NCBI GenBank assembly: GCA_003118195.1
Contig: BEXV01000030.1
Location: 120,019 to 184,018 of the forward strand
Length of the DNA: 64,000 bases
Direction of reading: 5' to 3'
DNA from: Hemicentrotus pulcherrimus
Lineage: Eukaryota > Echinodermata > Echinoidea > Camarodonta > Strongylocentrotidae
Shown: positions 11,738 to 23,201 of the stretch, in pieces
Numbering within the stretch: position 1 is the stretch's first letter
Layout of the letters: every line of letters begins with the position of its first letter
The notes under the pieces: generated by a model
What the model saw: the letters and a program-made list of their open reading frames with translations, nothing else
Database searches by the model: none
Told to the model about the DNA's origin: nothing
Made by a program: the position numbers and the translations under genes

Positions 11738-14046
11738 GTTATGAGGATGTGTTAGAAAAATATATTCTCCTGCTAATTTGTCAAATGGGTCCCTTTTCTA
11801 TATTTATTACATCAAAACTAAGTTTCTCAATATGATTTGATTAAATTAATGAATGCTGAACATTGAAATCTATGAATGAATAAGGACTTCTTGATGCCAA
11901 AATTTAAGAAGTGACCTTGGCATTACCATGTTTCATCATAGATAACACTGAATATTATGATAAATGGATTTTGATTTTGGTTTCTCAAAGAGAGTTCTGT
12001 TCTGCTCAAGTTCTGCAATGCTGGTAATATTACACTACATGAGTTTAACCGATTCATGGACATCAAAGTTAAAGGTTCAGAGGAGAAAATGCAAGGAGTT
12101 AAGAGGTAGGAGAATAAGGGATGGGAAACAGGCAAAAAGAGCAGAAATCAAAATGACAAGAAAGTGAGAGAAAACAAAAAGTGAGGGAATGTCACAGAAG
12201 GATAGAGAGAGGGAGGGAGAGAAAGAAAGAGAGAGCGAGAGAGAGGAGAGAAGAGGTGGGAGGATTGTTTGCAGTCGAGAAGCATATGGTCAATGCAACC
12301 TGCTACAGTGTTGAAGAGTAAACACATTACATTCAATCAAATCATTCTTCGACGCGGCTGTCTGTCATAATTTGCGGTCCATTTTCTAGTTTGTCGTAAA
12401 AGTAAATATCCTCCTGTTCCGACCAGAGAGAAAACATAGGAATATGATCTAATTGTCGGGGTAAACATTGTTCGGTTACTTGGCCATGGTTGTCACACAT
12501 TGCCGGTTGATATGTAAGTCGGTCGTAAACAGTAGTTGAATGTGACTCATTTGATGTAACTCTTTCTCTCTGGGTTGAATCGAAGGATGAAAACTTTAGC
12601 CAGTCCCGCCGGGGGTTAAAGATTCGGGAACTTGAGAATCTGACAATGTTTTCAGTTTGGTAGAAGTGAAATGTATCTAGGCACCGCTTCATGGTGTGAA
12701 GTGAATTGATTTTTAAAGGTGTAGTATGACAAATGATGGGGAAAACAGAAAAAAACATTATTTTTAGAACTATATAATAAAAAAGGCAAGGTGAATGACT
12801 GTATGGGAATATAAAAGGGTATCAGGAAAAGTTTTCTTGATATGCTAAATACAGTGACATTATTATTTCAAAGTGTCTCATCAAGATAAAAGTGAATGAA
12901 TAAATAGTTCAAAATCTATCCACGGAAGAAAATGATTCTCCCCTCTGTATATCCAAGATGAGTAATATGTATACAACAAAAAGATATGAGGGGGATGGAA
13001 ATTCACATTAAAAATTAGAAATTAGAGCATGAAGTAGTTGCTTTTTCTCCATAGTAGGCCAACTTCTAATATCTTTTAATGTCTAAAATATGAAAATCTG
13101 ATAGTACTCTGAACTGATTGTCCCACTCACGGAATGAGGACATGACTGGTACTATAGATTTTCCTTCCAAAGACGGACATCATAACGGTCATGTGACTCT
13201 TGTCGTCGACCAAGGAATGAGGTAAATGGAGCAGTGTGCTAGTTAGAGTGACATACCTCGCTCTGTAACTGTCATCTTACTCCGGTTCTTGGTTCCACCT
13301 CACTTCAGAGGGGTCATTAGAAACCCCCAAATGCCCTTTAATGATACTCTATAGACAGATTATCCCCACCCCCATCTCCGCCCAACCAATTTTCCAAATG
13401 GGCGTTTCTATTCTAGCCAACATTCAAAGGCATTCCTTTGCTTTATAACGAGCCTTAGCATGATGAACCCTCCATGTGAAGAAACAGGAAAGCAGAGGTC
13501 AGTTGAAGCGCAAGAATTCAGTTATTTGAGTCACATGATGTGACGAACCAATAAGTGGGCTTGATTATGATGGATGGGTGTTCAGAATCAATTCTTAGAT
13601 GAGTTGAAGAAAATGTCATCTTTAAGTACCTGGTTCACAATTAAACAGCCCCGTGACTGAATGAATCATTTCAGCTTGAGAGCTAACATGACTGGTTAAT
13701 GTTGTTGTTCTTTTTGTCTTGAGGAGGGCAGAAGAGTTCATCCTCTTTCGTCTCTCTATGTTTTTTTCTAAATGGATGCCTCTTCCTCCTATTTCTGAGT
13801 GATATATTTCATCTCTTTGTGCCAGTGGCCTGAGCTGACTTCTTCTGTTTACTTAGAAAGCACATTAATGGAGGTACATCCCATGCAAATTCTAGGTGAG
13901 AGCAAAGAGGGCGATAGATGTTAAGACTCTTCATTTTCAAAGATTTTATCCATTTTTTATCAGTGTGCTCAATACAAATTTCAAAAAAGGATTTTAGTTT
14001 TGATGTATGGATAATTAATATGAGAAAGTGATGAAAGATGTAATGT
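11738..14046. other. Non-coding block
   Basis: No gene is recognised. A purine-rich GA tract lies at about 12180-12260. The 138-codon open frame on the minus strand at 12342-12758 shows no signal peptide, domain or motif I can name and is probably chance. About 13130-13330 is somewhat GC-richer and may be regulatory, but nothing specific supports that. Confidence 0.5.
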
Positions 14047-14115
14047 CAGCTGACAGTTGGAAGGGCGTTAACAAATAGCATTTATATAGAAGTGATGTCC
14101 TTTTGACTCTCAGCA
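14047..14115. repeat. Palindromic element, copy E
   Basis: The left arm reads CAGCTGACAGTTGGAAGGGC and then GTTAAC (14047-14072). The right arm is GTGATGTCCTTTTGACTCTC followed by AGCA (about 14092-14115). It is a diverged copy in which both arms keep the GGAAGGGCGTTAAC-like core in opposite orientations. Confidence 0.65.
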
Positions 14116-15685
14116 AAAGATTTTTTTCCTCCAAAAAGGTCCTAGATGCATTCAAACACGGAAATGTGAAATAGTGCTGGACAAGAAATAAATTTACATA
14201 TTTTTTCAGGAGGTAGTTCCAGAAGAATTAGATGAGGTTGCCGTTTACCACACCCTTAACATTTTAATTATGAAAGATGACAAGGTCATTCTATGGTATA
14301 GTGAAGATGGATGTGTCATTTTAAAACCAAGCAGATAGATAAGCATGCTGTTAACACCATTCAAACCTAGACCACATTATAACAGCTTAACCTTGTGGAA
14401 AATAGACATATGATTAGAGGTTAGGAGCTGCCCCAGTAGCGATAAACTTTTTTTTTTTAAAAGAAGATGAGGTGTTTGAATAGAACCCTTCAAGGCTTCT
14501 GCTACTCAGGCTTGAATACTGTTCACCTTGAAGTAATTTTAACCACAGTGCCAACCAAAATGGTGTAAAAGTGTCCAAAAATCACCCATGGAAAAGGTCC
14601 TATTAAGCATGAAGTGCTACATTAAACCACATTGCTTCGCTCATGGATAGAGACTTTTACCTCATTCAACCGTGAGGATTGGAACAGACACAGCTAAAAT
14701 TGATGAGATAATTAAGAGCTTTCTCACATTGACAGGTCCCGCACATCTTGTTGGGTAATTAGTCTGAGATTTCTTCACTCATGGAGGCGCTAATGTGAAC
14801 AGCGCTCGAAAGGGAGGTGTCGCATAGGTTCGACCGATCTCGTAATATCTGGCGCCCTCATTGCACCTTGCCACACCTGGTTTGGATTGCTTTGATTGAC
14901 GAGCTGTCATGATCTTGACAGGCAATGTCAATGGTGAATGTTAGTTTCTGCTTTTGTTTTTCACTTTCTAAGGTAGATATGAAGTAATGGTAATACTCTC
15001 CCAGATCATCCTTACAGTGTGTCAAATCTATTGAATACCAATTAAGTATTCATGTCTTTGTTATGCTCATCTATAGGCTATACTTCTGTGATAACGTTCT
15101 TTGGGAACTGCTAAATGACACAACTGCATCTTCTCTTCTTGGTGAATGTCATCATTCTCTGCATTTTTATTTGATTTGATTTGCTTTGCTTTGCATTTAT
15201 GTCCATTTTGTCCATATCATTTTGTTTGGTCATATAGAATTGTATATAGAGGAGATGGCTGTTGTCATAAGCTCATATTGAATCCATGAAAGCTCAATTA
15301 TCTTCACAGAATGTTTTTTCAAAACTTTTCTAAAAAGGCAAACTACAAAGTTGGACAGACATACTGGGAATCATAAGAAGTGGGTTAAAGAAAGAGAGAG
15401 GAAAAGGTCACAGAGGATGTGACTGTGGAAAAGGAAAAATATCACAGAGAAAATGAAAGAAATGGCATTCTTTTTCCATACCTCTTCATCATAATGATTG
15501 TATTGTATGCTTTCGTGCTTTACATGGTCATTTCCTGTCTCATATTCTTGTTATTTGACAGCCTTGGTATCTGGTGTAGGCTAATAAGACCAAGAACATG
15601 GGAATATAGGTTGATAAATGAGGAAATGAAGCAGGTGCATGCAATCAATGCTCCATTCACACCGGTGTAGGGAAATATATGAGAG
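14116..15685. other. Non-coding block with GC-richer island
   Basis: No gene is recognised. Most is unique AT-rich sequence. The stretch around 14700-14950 is denser in recognisable transcription-factor-like words and is listed separately as a candidate regulatory module. Confidence 0.5.
14700..14950. promoter_or_regulatory. Candidate cis-regulatory module (PBX/MEIS-like sites)
   Basis: The sequence shows three TGACAG-type MEIS/TGIF words: TTGACAGG at 14729-14736, CTGTCA at 14904-14909 and TTGACAGG near 14915-14922. It also shows a PBX-like TGATTGAC at 14893-14900 only a few bases from the second of these, a CACCTG E-box just upstream and a GCGCCCTC word at 14852-14859. Spacing of a PBX word next to a MEIS word is typical of TALE-homeodomain sites. 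That this is an enhancer is inference from motif clustering alone. Confidence 0.25.
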
Positions 15686-15712
15686 GCTCAGAGCCAGAAC
15701 GGCGTTGACTCG
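15686..15712. repeat. Palindromic element, single arm (copy F)
   Basis: One arm, CTCAGAGCCAGAACGGCGTT followed by GACTC, matches the family consensus with one core change. Where the opposite arm would be expected there is instead a GA microsatellite (from 15720). The second arm may have been lost to repeat expansion. Confidence 0.6.
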
Positions 15713-15719
15713 TTATTAT

Positions 15720-15749
15720 ACAGAGAGAAAGAGAGAGATACAGAGATAC

Positions 15750-15793
<44 letters not shown>
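15720..15793. repeat. GA microsatellite, interrupted
   Basis: CAGAGA and GAAAGAGA units precede a run of GA dinucleotides. The Leu-Ser run in the antisense frame at 15657-15890 comes from this tract. Confidence 0.9.
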
Positions 15794-15796
<3 letters not shown>

Positions 15797-15882
15797 TTAA
15801 GAATATAGAAAGATAAAGAAATATTTGCAAAAGGGAATAAGATGATAAATGTAAATTGAGAAATGAATTTCCACTTTTCAAA

Positions 15883-15954
15883 TACATCATCTGCAGACAG
15901 CCAGAAGGCTATTAAGTCACATCCCCCAACCCCTGGCTCTCATTAGATGATGTA
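15883..15954. repeat. Palindromic element, copy G
   Basis: The ends TACATCATCT (15883-15892) and AGATGATGTA (15945-15954) are exact inverses and sit outside the family arms GACAGCCAGAAGG and CCCTGGCTCTC. The stem therefore spans about 22 bases per side with a few mismatches and a short spacer. It lies 170 bases from copy F and between two GA arrays. Confidence 0.7.
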
Positions 15955-16001
15955 CGTGTATATGTAGGTGGGGAAGGGAGAGATAGGTAAATAGAACGAT
16001 A

Positions 16002-16004
<3 letters not shown>

Positions 16005-16038
<34 letters not shown>
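16005..16038. repeat. AG microsatellite
   Basis: This is a perfect AG dinucleotide run of about 17 units. Confidence 0.95.
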
Positions 16039-16040
<2 letters not shown>

Positions 16041-19000
16041 AAAGGGAATAAAATATTGTGTAAGTTTCAACCAAATACCAGATTGAAGAGGCAGATGAAA
16101 AGGAGGAATGATTGGATTACAGATTTAGAAACACTCAGGTGAGAAGAAGTAAATAGTGAAAGCAAATAAGAACAGCAGAAGTATGAACTTTGAAAGTATG
16201 CAAGGGAAAATGATGTTCAATGATTTGCTGGATTTGAGGGTGCTTAATTTATTTGAATAGAGGTATTTTATTGATTTTAATCTGCTCTTCAAATGGTCTA
16301 CCATATTTTCTTGATAGTTTTATCTTATTTCTCTGTTAGTAAATGGTGAACTCCCACCCTGCACTTCAGTGTGGGTTTATTTTAAACAATGACATGGTAT
16401 TCTTGCGGTTATGCTTCCAGTCTTTCTCTCTCCACCTCTCCCCTTCTCCACCTCTCCCATCACTCTTTCTCTTCCCTATCATTTCTCACCATGTGTCTCC
16501 ATGGAAACAAGGTAACATGTATAAACCATCACACATAGTAGCACCTGCATTTCTTAGTAAAAAGTCTTGAGGTTTGACATTTTTGTTGTTATCATCTCTA
16601 GTTTTCTCCTGTTCTAATCAATATTTCATGCAAACATAATCAAATCTGGATTGATAAGAGAAGCATTGATCATACACGGATTTCCAGACACTACATTTTT
16701 ACATCTATTTATCCATCAAACATACATTTCTTGACTCGAGATGTTTGTAACAGTTATTTACAGGTTGGTTAAGGTCATAAAAAAATGATATTTTTTGAAT
16801 TATAGAGATAGATAGATAAAAATGTTTTTGAAAACTTCAAATAATGGGTGTAGAATATACCGCCCAAATTTTAACATGTCTTTTTTATCTTCTTAAAACT
16901 GAGAATAAACTTAAATCAACCAATATGATCATCATATTGTGCAACAGAGTAAACCATTACAGTACAACAAGTTCACCCTTCTCTCTTTCTTTCTCAAAAT
17001 CTTTCTATTCTAATGTTCAAGTAAATAATCTTGATTTACTCAAAATAGTATATTCCAAGATAATTATCTTTTTCAGAGGTCATTTCTTGCATAATGTTGC
17101 ATAATGTTTTCTTCTAAGCCTCTACGGCTTCATTTGCAATATGAAATATCATTAGTCATCTTCAAAAATCTGTAATGACTTTATACTTCTTGACAAGAAC
17201 ACCAAGCTGCCAGAAAACCTACAAGGACAATGCCCCAGGAGTAATCTTCCTCATATTTCTAATCTTCTTCTTCTTCAAAAACTCTGGAGAAAAATAATTG
17301 TTTTGATGCAGACAGATATCTGTGTGCTGTTGCATAACCTTACGTCATGCTTCCTGCTTCAGGCAAGGTTATTGTTAAAATAATGACGCATATTGTCTGA
17401 TTTCCATGGCAATTATTGTTTGTGGGTGTCATTATCTCACCAGAGAAAGTAATTATGGAGGGGATTATGAGATTTTCATCCTTCATGCTTCATTCATGAT
17501 TACAATGTTTTCTTGTGAGAACATCAGTATACACATCAGTTTAAAGGTTGTATTTCTGAAATTAACCGAATGAAAGTAAATTTATAAAAATCATGAGCAA
17601 TGCATGTGTCTTCAGAAGAAAGTTGTACCAAAAATATAGGTCCCTGTATTATAAACTAACAGAGCAATGGCAAATTTTTAAAACTATACTCCATGTTTTG
17701 TTGATTTGCTTAAAAGCTTGAATCTCGTCAGCTACTTGAAATAAAGCAGTGTGTGGAATAGGAAGAAACCAACCATAATACAGAAATAGTGATGACTGTG
17801 TATAATTATCAAGGATTGTAAATAGGGAAGACACTTCAATAAATTACAAGACTTTCACCAGAGACTTAAATATAGAGTGTTCAGTGCTCAGGGATCGTTC
17901 TTGGAAGCCAGGCTCCATCAGGCAATCTCCAAAACTTCTTCATCAGCGTCAAATAAAATGGATGCAGATTTGATATTTAGTCAAGATAGTAGATATGTGT
18001 CTTTCTAGTGAAGAGAAGATTAAAGAATGGGGGGAAAAGATGGTCAAACAAGAAATGAAGAAAATCAACACGCTGTGATGGTCATGAAGTATGTACAGAG
18101 TACAGATATAATCTGACTTGTCATTTGATACAAGTACCATTCCATTTGCATCAACTGCGTAAAATTGAGATGTCAAATGAAACACAAAAAAGCAAAAAGA
18201 AGGGAGAAAATTTGTTTGGGGGTAGTATTTGTCACATACTTAAATTAATGAATTTAATTACAAAAAGGATGAAAAGATCATCGCAAGCCAAGGCTACTGC
18301 CTAAATACACAGAGCAGTACAAGGTGGAAAATAATACACACACACACACATTTACAAGATGAATAGAATAGAGTATTTGTTTAAAAAAATAGAATGAGGA
18401 TCCTTGAACCTTGATTAAAAGGGCAAAATAGAGGATCAAAGAAAAGATATAGAAAGAGGTTAAATAGGGAGTAAACCAATTAGATACAGATTGGTCATGG
18501 AAGAAGAGAGAGATACGAGATGGGGGAAGTAAAGGAAATGAGTATAAGAGCAATGTTTTGTCGAGAGACACATATTCGATGAGAAATGTAATAACGAGGA
18601 GAGAAAAGAAAGGTGTAGATTGCATTGATAATGCTAGGGGTGGCTGTAATTGGTGCCACGTGTCGTCGTCGTTGTGAGGCTTCCGGAAGCCGAGGATGGC
18701 GAACAATAGGCAACGATGGGGAAGGGTCTCACAGAGAGTGTGACAGTGCATTGGCTCTACTGCTCTGATAGACCGAAATCAATCGCCCGATTACATTTGG
18801 GTATCGTCTTATCTGGTAAGCCTCGGACACTGCATGCGTATGTGCGTGAGGTCTGGCAGCATCCTTGACAACTTTTTGTTTGGCGCTTTCATGCCTCTTG
18901 TAACAGGGTTAGTCTGCATTTCAGCCATTATTATATGATGTACACCTTCCTGTTTCCCTTATTTTGCTGTAATTTAGAGCCCTTTTCCTTGCTATTATTT

Positions 19001-20860
19001 GGTTGCATATGCGTTTACTTGGATCCTGTTTTGTTTCATGTATAACAATATGTGGTTTTTGCTAATTAAATTATATGTATTTGGTCTTTCTCATGGAAAA
19101 TGAGGATATTGATATAGATACCGGAATGTATAAAAGGTTGATTGTAAGGAGGAATATGGAGAGGAAGGGGTAAAGAAAGAAGAGAGAGAGAGTATTGACA
19201 GATTTAGAGGAATACAACAAAATTGTAGGCTTTTTAAAGCCACATATTGAATTGAAAATAAACATACATTTCTTTCTCTCATACTTCTTTTCTTATAGTT
19301 CTTTAAAGAAGTTTATACTTACAAATTTGTCTCGGTCAGTTCTATGAGGTACCCCATTTCGGTACCCCATTTCTCCCTTTCTCCAAAAAAAAAAAACCCG
19401 TACAATATCCCTTCTGAAAATCATCCATTCCTAATAATTGGGTCTTTGATTTGAAGACTACACACCCTCTGTCCCCCTCCAAGCCAGGAAGCAGGTTGAC
19501 CATGGGTGCTTAACCCAATCATTACATCAAAGATGACAACAACAAAAGTTCTTTGTCTCTCCCTAAAAAACAATGACTCACAATTGTAGAAACTGAAAGC
19601 TCTTGATAGAATGTGCAAATATTGCATTTCGTCATTCATACTCAAAGTGCACATTGTCACCCGACTCGGTTCGGCCTCTGATGAATAACTACGTAATTCA
19701 GAAAGAGGGTGCTTCTACACGCATTCCGCTACTAGTGAGGCCATTTTGAATTGATGAAAAAGTACATCTGTTGCCTAATCATGAGTAACCAAAAATCATG
19801 TCTTCAATCATGCTGTTGTGTATGTGTTCGTCTGATTATAATCTATTTTTTTTTTCTTTTTCTCTTTTACATGTGCTGAATCTCCTGTGCAATCAATAAT
19901 AGGTAAGAGTTATTGCAATATTTTACACATAAAGTTTCATTTTTCTTTCATCTCAAAACAAACTGCAGTAAGGTCAGATTGTAAGATGGTGGCGGGGGAT
20001 AATAGGCTGCTTGATAGATAGCTCTGATTATTGGTTTATACACTAATATAATTTTTACCATCCAACAATCTTTTTGATAATTTTGTATGAATCAAATTAA
20101 TCAATGAATCAATCAGTCAAAACACCAAATATTTGCAAGCTCTAAAAATTATCAAATCATTAGTACCATAGTTTTTCTGTACATTGCCATCGTATTTGTT
20201 GATGATATGTTCATATCTTACTAAGATAAGGGTTTTTGTGTGTAGAATAGCTTGACATAAAGTGTAAAAAAATCCACATTTTAAAAACATTTGCATACAG
20301 TTAAGAATGCAGTAATGACCTTAAAAAAAGAAAAACTTTGAATATGATTTAAAATGTCAAGGATCAACATTCAACTTTTGACATGATGATAAACACATTA
20401 CGAAGAAGCATTATGATAGACTTATGATAACGCTCATCATGGGAATGCATCTCATGATTTTCAGTTCTTTTGCAAAGCAATAAAGTGTAAGATGAAAGAA
20501 GTAGGAGCTAATCGGATCACTCTTAGGAACATTACTGAGAAAGAAGGAATTTTATTTGTCATCCAGCATTAGGAGGTGATAAAATTGCAAGTAATTTTCA
20601 GATGGGAATAAAAGATGATGCAGACAGCACGCTCGTTACAATTAATCACCAACACAGAGCAATACCTTGCTAACTGTCTGTATGAATGAACGCATGAATG
20701 GAATTAGTAATGAAATTAGTATGATTAAGTATCGTTAGCGAAGATTAAGGGTGGCAGCACTTTTCCTGGCCCCTGAATTTTCACTTTTCAATAGAGTATA
20801 TGTGATGGAATAAAAGAAAGTGTTTTTGTATTCGAAGAGAGAAAGGTTGATATTGAATAA
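16039..20860. other. Non-coding block
   Basis: No gene is recognised. Pyrimidine-rich tracts occur at about 16420-16490 and a short CA run at 18333-18350. A 14-base direct repeat of GGTACCCCATTTC lies at about 19348-19373. The 157-codon minus-strand frame at 18278-18751 is the longest gap-free frame of the window. It reads as hydrophobic Phe/Leu/Ser sequence from purine-rich plus-strand DNA, with no recognisable domain. Confidence 0.5.
16495..16508. promoter_or_regulatory. RFX X-box-like site
   Basis: GTCTCCATGGAAAC fits the palindromic RFX-factor X-box, GTNNCCATRGNAAC, at every fixed position I know for it. X-boxes are best known upstream of ciliary genes. No promoter or gene is visible beside this one, so function is inferred only from the word. 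Confidence 0.35.
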
Positions 20861-20866
20861 GGGAGA

Positions 20867-20881
20867 GAGAGAGAGAGAGAC
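20867..20881. repeat. Short GA microsatellite
   Basis: Seven or so GA units. Confidence 0.85.
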
Positions 20882-22226
20882 CATTGAAAAATTTGGAGAA
20901 TAAAACTTGTGTATCTTTTTTTGTGATTCTTTGTTGTTTCCTTGAAATAACGGCTACCTGATTACCTGCATGAGTGGCTGGTTGCTAGGTTACCATATGG
21001 TTGCCATGGTTACCTCACAAACAGAAATAGACGTTAGAGTTGGCTTTCTATGCCCAGGAAGTCTGATGAATTCCCAGGATATTTGATACCTCTCTTGTTT
21101 TTCTTCTTAGCATCACGGAGTGGTTCTTAGGGGGTCATTCTCTGTTGGTAGACAGCAAAAGTGCAAATACATCTTTTGAGGCGAGATGGCATTTCAGGGT
21201 TTTTGCTTTCTTACGTTTTTTTCTTTTTCATTTGTTCCCCCTCTCGTTTCTTATTTCCAAAATGACAATGTGAAGATCATGAATTGATAAGGTATTTGTG
21301 GAAGCCAAATAAAGGATAAGGGCTTTTACTGATGGGAAAGAGGGATTTAGTCTAAATGTCAGCAGGGTTGATACCCTACTTGGAGGTATTTTGAGAAATT
21401 GATTTCATGTTTCTATCATGTAAAAATGTCTATCCATTCTGTTATGTGAAGAAGTAGTAACTCTGAAGTTTGTGTGTTTTATAAAAAGTTTGTCCCCATT
21501 CATAAAAGAACATTTTACTTTTTGTTATTCTTAATCACATTAAGTTTTTTGAACATCAGCATTGTCAAGGTGACCTTCAGTTAAGAATTACAATTTATAA
21601 TATTAACTGTGTTAGCTGTATTGTCAAAATTTTAATGGGTTTTTCTTTCTTTTACCAAGTCCAAGGCTGCATGGCCGAAATGCGAAATGAGCCATAAGAT
21701 AAATTGCTTTTGTTTATCAACCATCAGGCTTTTGTGTTTAATTCCAGCTTGGCTGTGTGGCAGGGTTATTGTAAGAGCTGTGTCAAGGGTGTGGAGAGAA
21801 TGGAGTGAGAGAAGCAAGGAGAAATCAGAGACGAGAAGAGGAGAGAGAAAGAGGGTCAGAGAGTGTAAGAGAGGGAGGGAGAGAGAGAGAGAGTTGAAAA
21901 AAAAAAAGAGTTATGTTGAAATATATGCATGTGCATTGGACTGTATGTTTTGTGGCATTGGTAATATCCTGCTGTAGATGGTACTACAGGACGATTTAAA
22001 GTGAACCTGTAATACAAGTAAGATATCTTGCGGAATACAGTCAGTCGTGTGAAATGGGAATCATTGTACCCAAAGGAATGCATCCAGCAAGCTGATGTAG
22101 ACTGAGCTTGATACCACGCACTTGCAGTGGTCGAGAAAACTTTATTGTATAATAAAGAAAAAAAAGCACCTCTGAGATATCAATCCTCTACTTTCTTCGA
22201 GACAAGTGCAAGCTAACTTCTCACCT

Positions 22227-22228
<2 letters not shown>
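20882..22228. other. Non-coding block
   Basis: No gene is recognised apart from the X-box-like cluster listed separately. A purine-rich GA-type tract occupies about 21795-21905 and explains the Arg/Glu-rich frame at 21687-21977. Confidence 0.5.
20981..21014. promoter_or_regulatory. Cluster of X-box-like half-sites
   Basis: GTTGCTAGGTTACC (20981-20994) is followed at once by an ATATGG linker and GTTGCCATGGTTAC (21000-21013). Overlapping these is GTTACCATATGGTTGCC. Each resembles an RFX-type X-box, a GTTGCC/GGTAAC palindrome. Two or three such words within 35 bases in AT-rich DNA are unlikely by chance. This is a candidate RFX-bound regulatory site. Confidence 0.35.

Positions 22229-22283
<55 letters not shown>
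22229..22283. repeat. AG microsatellite at left edge of gap
   Basis: An uninterrupted AG array of 55 bases runs into the unsequenced gap. Confidence 0.95.
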
Positions 22284-23181
22284 NNNNNNNNNNNNNNNNN
22301 NNNNNNNNNNNNNNNNNNNNNNNNNNNNNNNNNNNNNNNNNNNNNNNNNNNNNNNNNNNNNNNNNNNNNNNNNNNNNNNNNNNNNNNNNNNNNNNNNNNN
22401 NNNNNNNNNNNNNNNNNNNNNNNNNNNNNNNNNNNNNNNNNNNNNNNNNNNNNNNNNNNNNNNNNNNNNNNNNNNNNNNNNNNNNNNNNNNNNNNNNNNN
22501 NNNNNNNNNNNNNNNNNNNNNNNNNNNNNNNNNNNNNNNNNNNNNNNNNNNNNNNNNNNNNNNNNNNNNNNNNNNNNNNNNNNNNNNNNNNNNNNNNNNN
22601 NNNNNNNNNNNNNNNNNNNNNNNNNNNNNNNNNNNNNNNNNNNNNNNNNNNNNNNNNNNNNNNNNNNNNNNNNNNNNNNNNNNNNNNNNNNNNNNNNNNN
22701 NNNNNNNNNNNNNNNNNNNNNNNNNNNNNNNNNNNNNNNNNNNNNNNNNNNNNNNNNNNNNNNNNNNNNNNNNNNNNNNNNNNNNNNNNNNNNNNNNNNN
22801 NNNNNNNNNNNNNNNNNNNNNNNNNNNNNNNNNNNNNNNNNNNNNNNNNNNNNNNNNNNNNNNNNNNNNNNNNNNNNNNNNNNNNNNNNNNNNNNNNNNN
22901 NNNNNNNNNNNNNNNNNNNNNNNNNNNNNNNNNNNNNNNNNNNNNNNNNNNNNNNNNNNNNNNNNNNNNNNNNNNNNNNNNNNNNNNNNNNNNNNNNNNN
23001 NNNNNNNNNNNNNNNNNNNNNNNNNNNNNNNNNNNNNNNNNNNNNNNNNNNNNNNNNNNNNNNNNNNNNNNNNNNNNNNNNNNNNNNNNNNNNNNNNNNN
23101 NNNNNNNNNNNNNNNNNNNNNNNNNNNNNNNNNNNNNNNNNNNNNNNNNNNNNNNNNNNNNNNNNNNNNNNNNNNNNNNNN
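22284..23181. other. Assembly gap, 898 N
   Basis: An unsequenced stretch is flanked by AG on the left and CT on the right. Open frames that cross it (22142-23296 minus, 22206-23327 plus) are artefacts of translating N. Confidence 0.99.
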
Positions 23182-23201
23182 CCCTCTCTCTCTCTCTCTC
23201 T
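23182..23201. repeat. CT microsatellite at right edge of gap
   Basis: The first sequenced bases after the gap are CCCTCTCT and continue as CT units. This is the opposite strand composition to the AG array on the left edge. Confidence 0.95.

Noticed and set aside
12342..12758. 138-codon minus-strand open frame
   Set aside because: No motif, signal peptide or family resemblance. The length is within chance for AT-rich DNA of this size when both strands are considered.
14815..14840. GGTTCGACC considered as a tRNA or SINE B box
   Set aside because: No A box, no cloverleaf and no tail were found around it.
18278..18751. 157-codon minus-strand open frame, the longest without a gap
   Set aside because: The sequence is hydrophobic and low in complexity because the plus strand is purine-rich. 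There is no domain, and an overlapping frame is also open.
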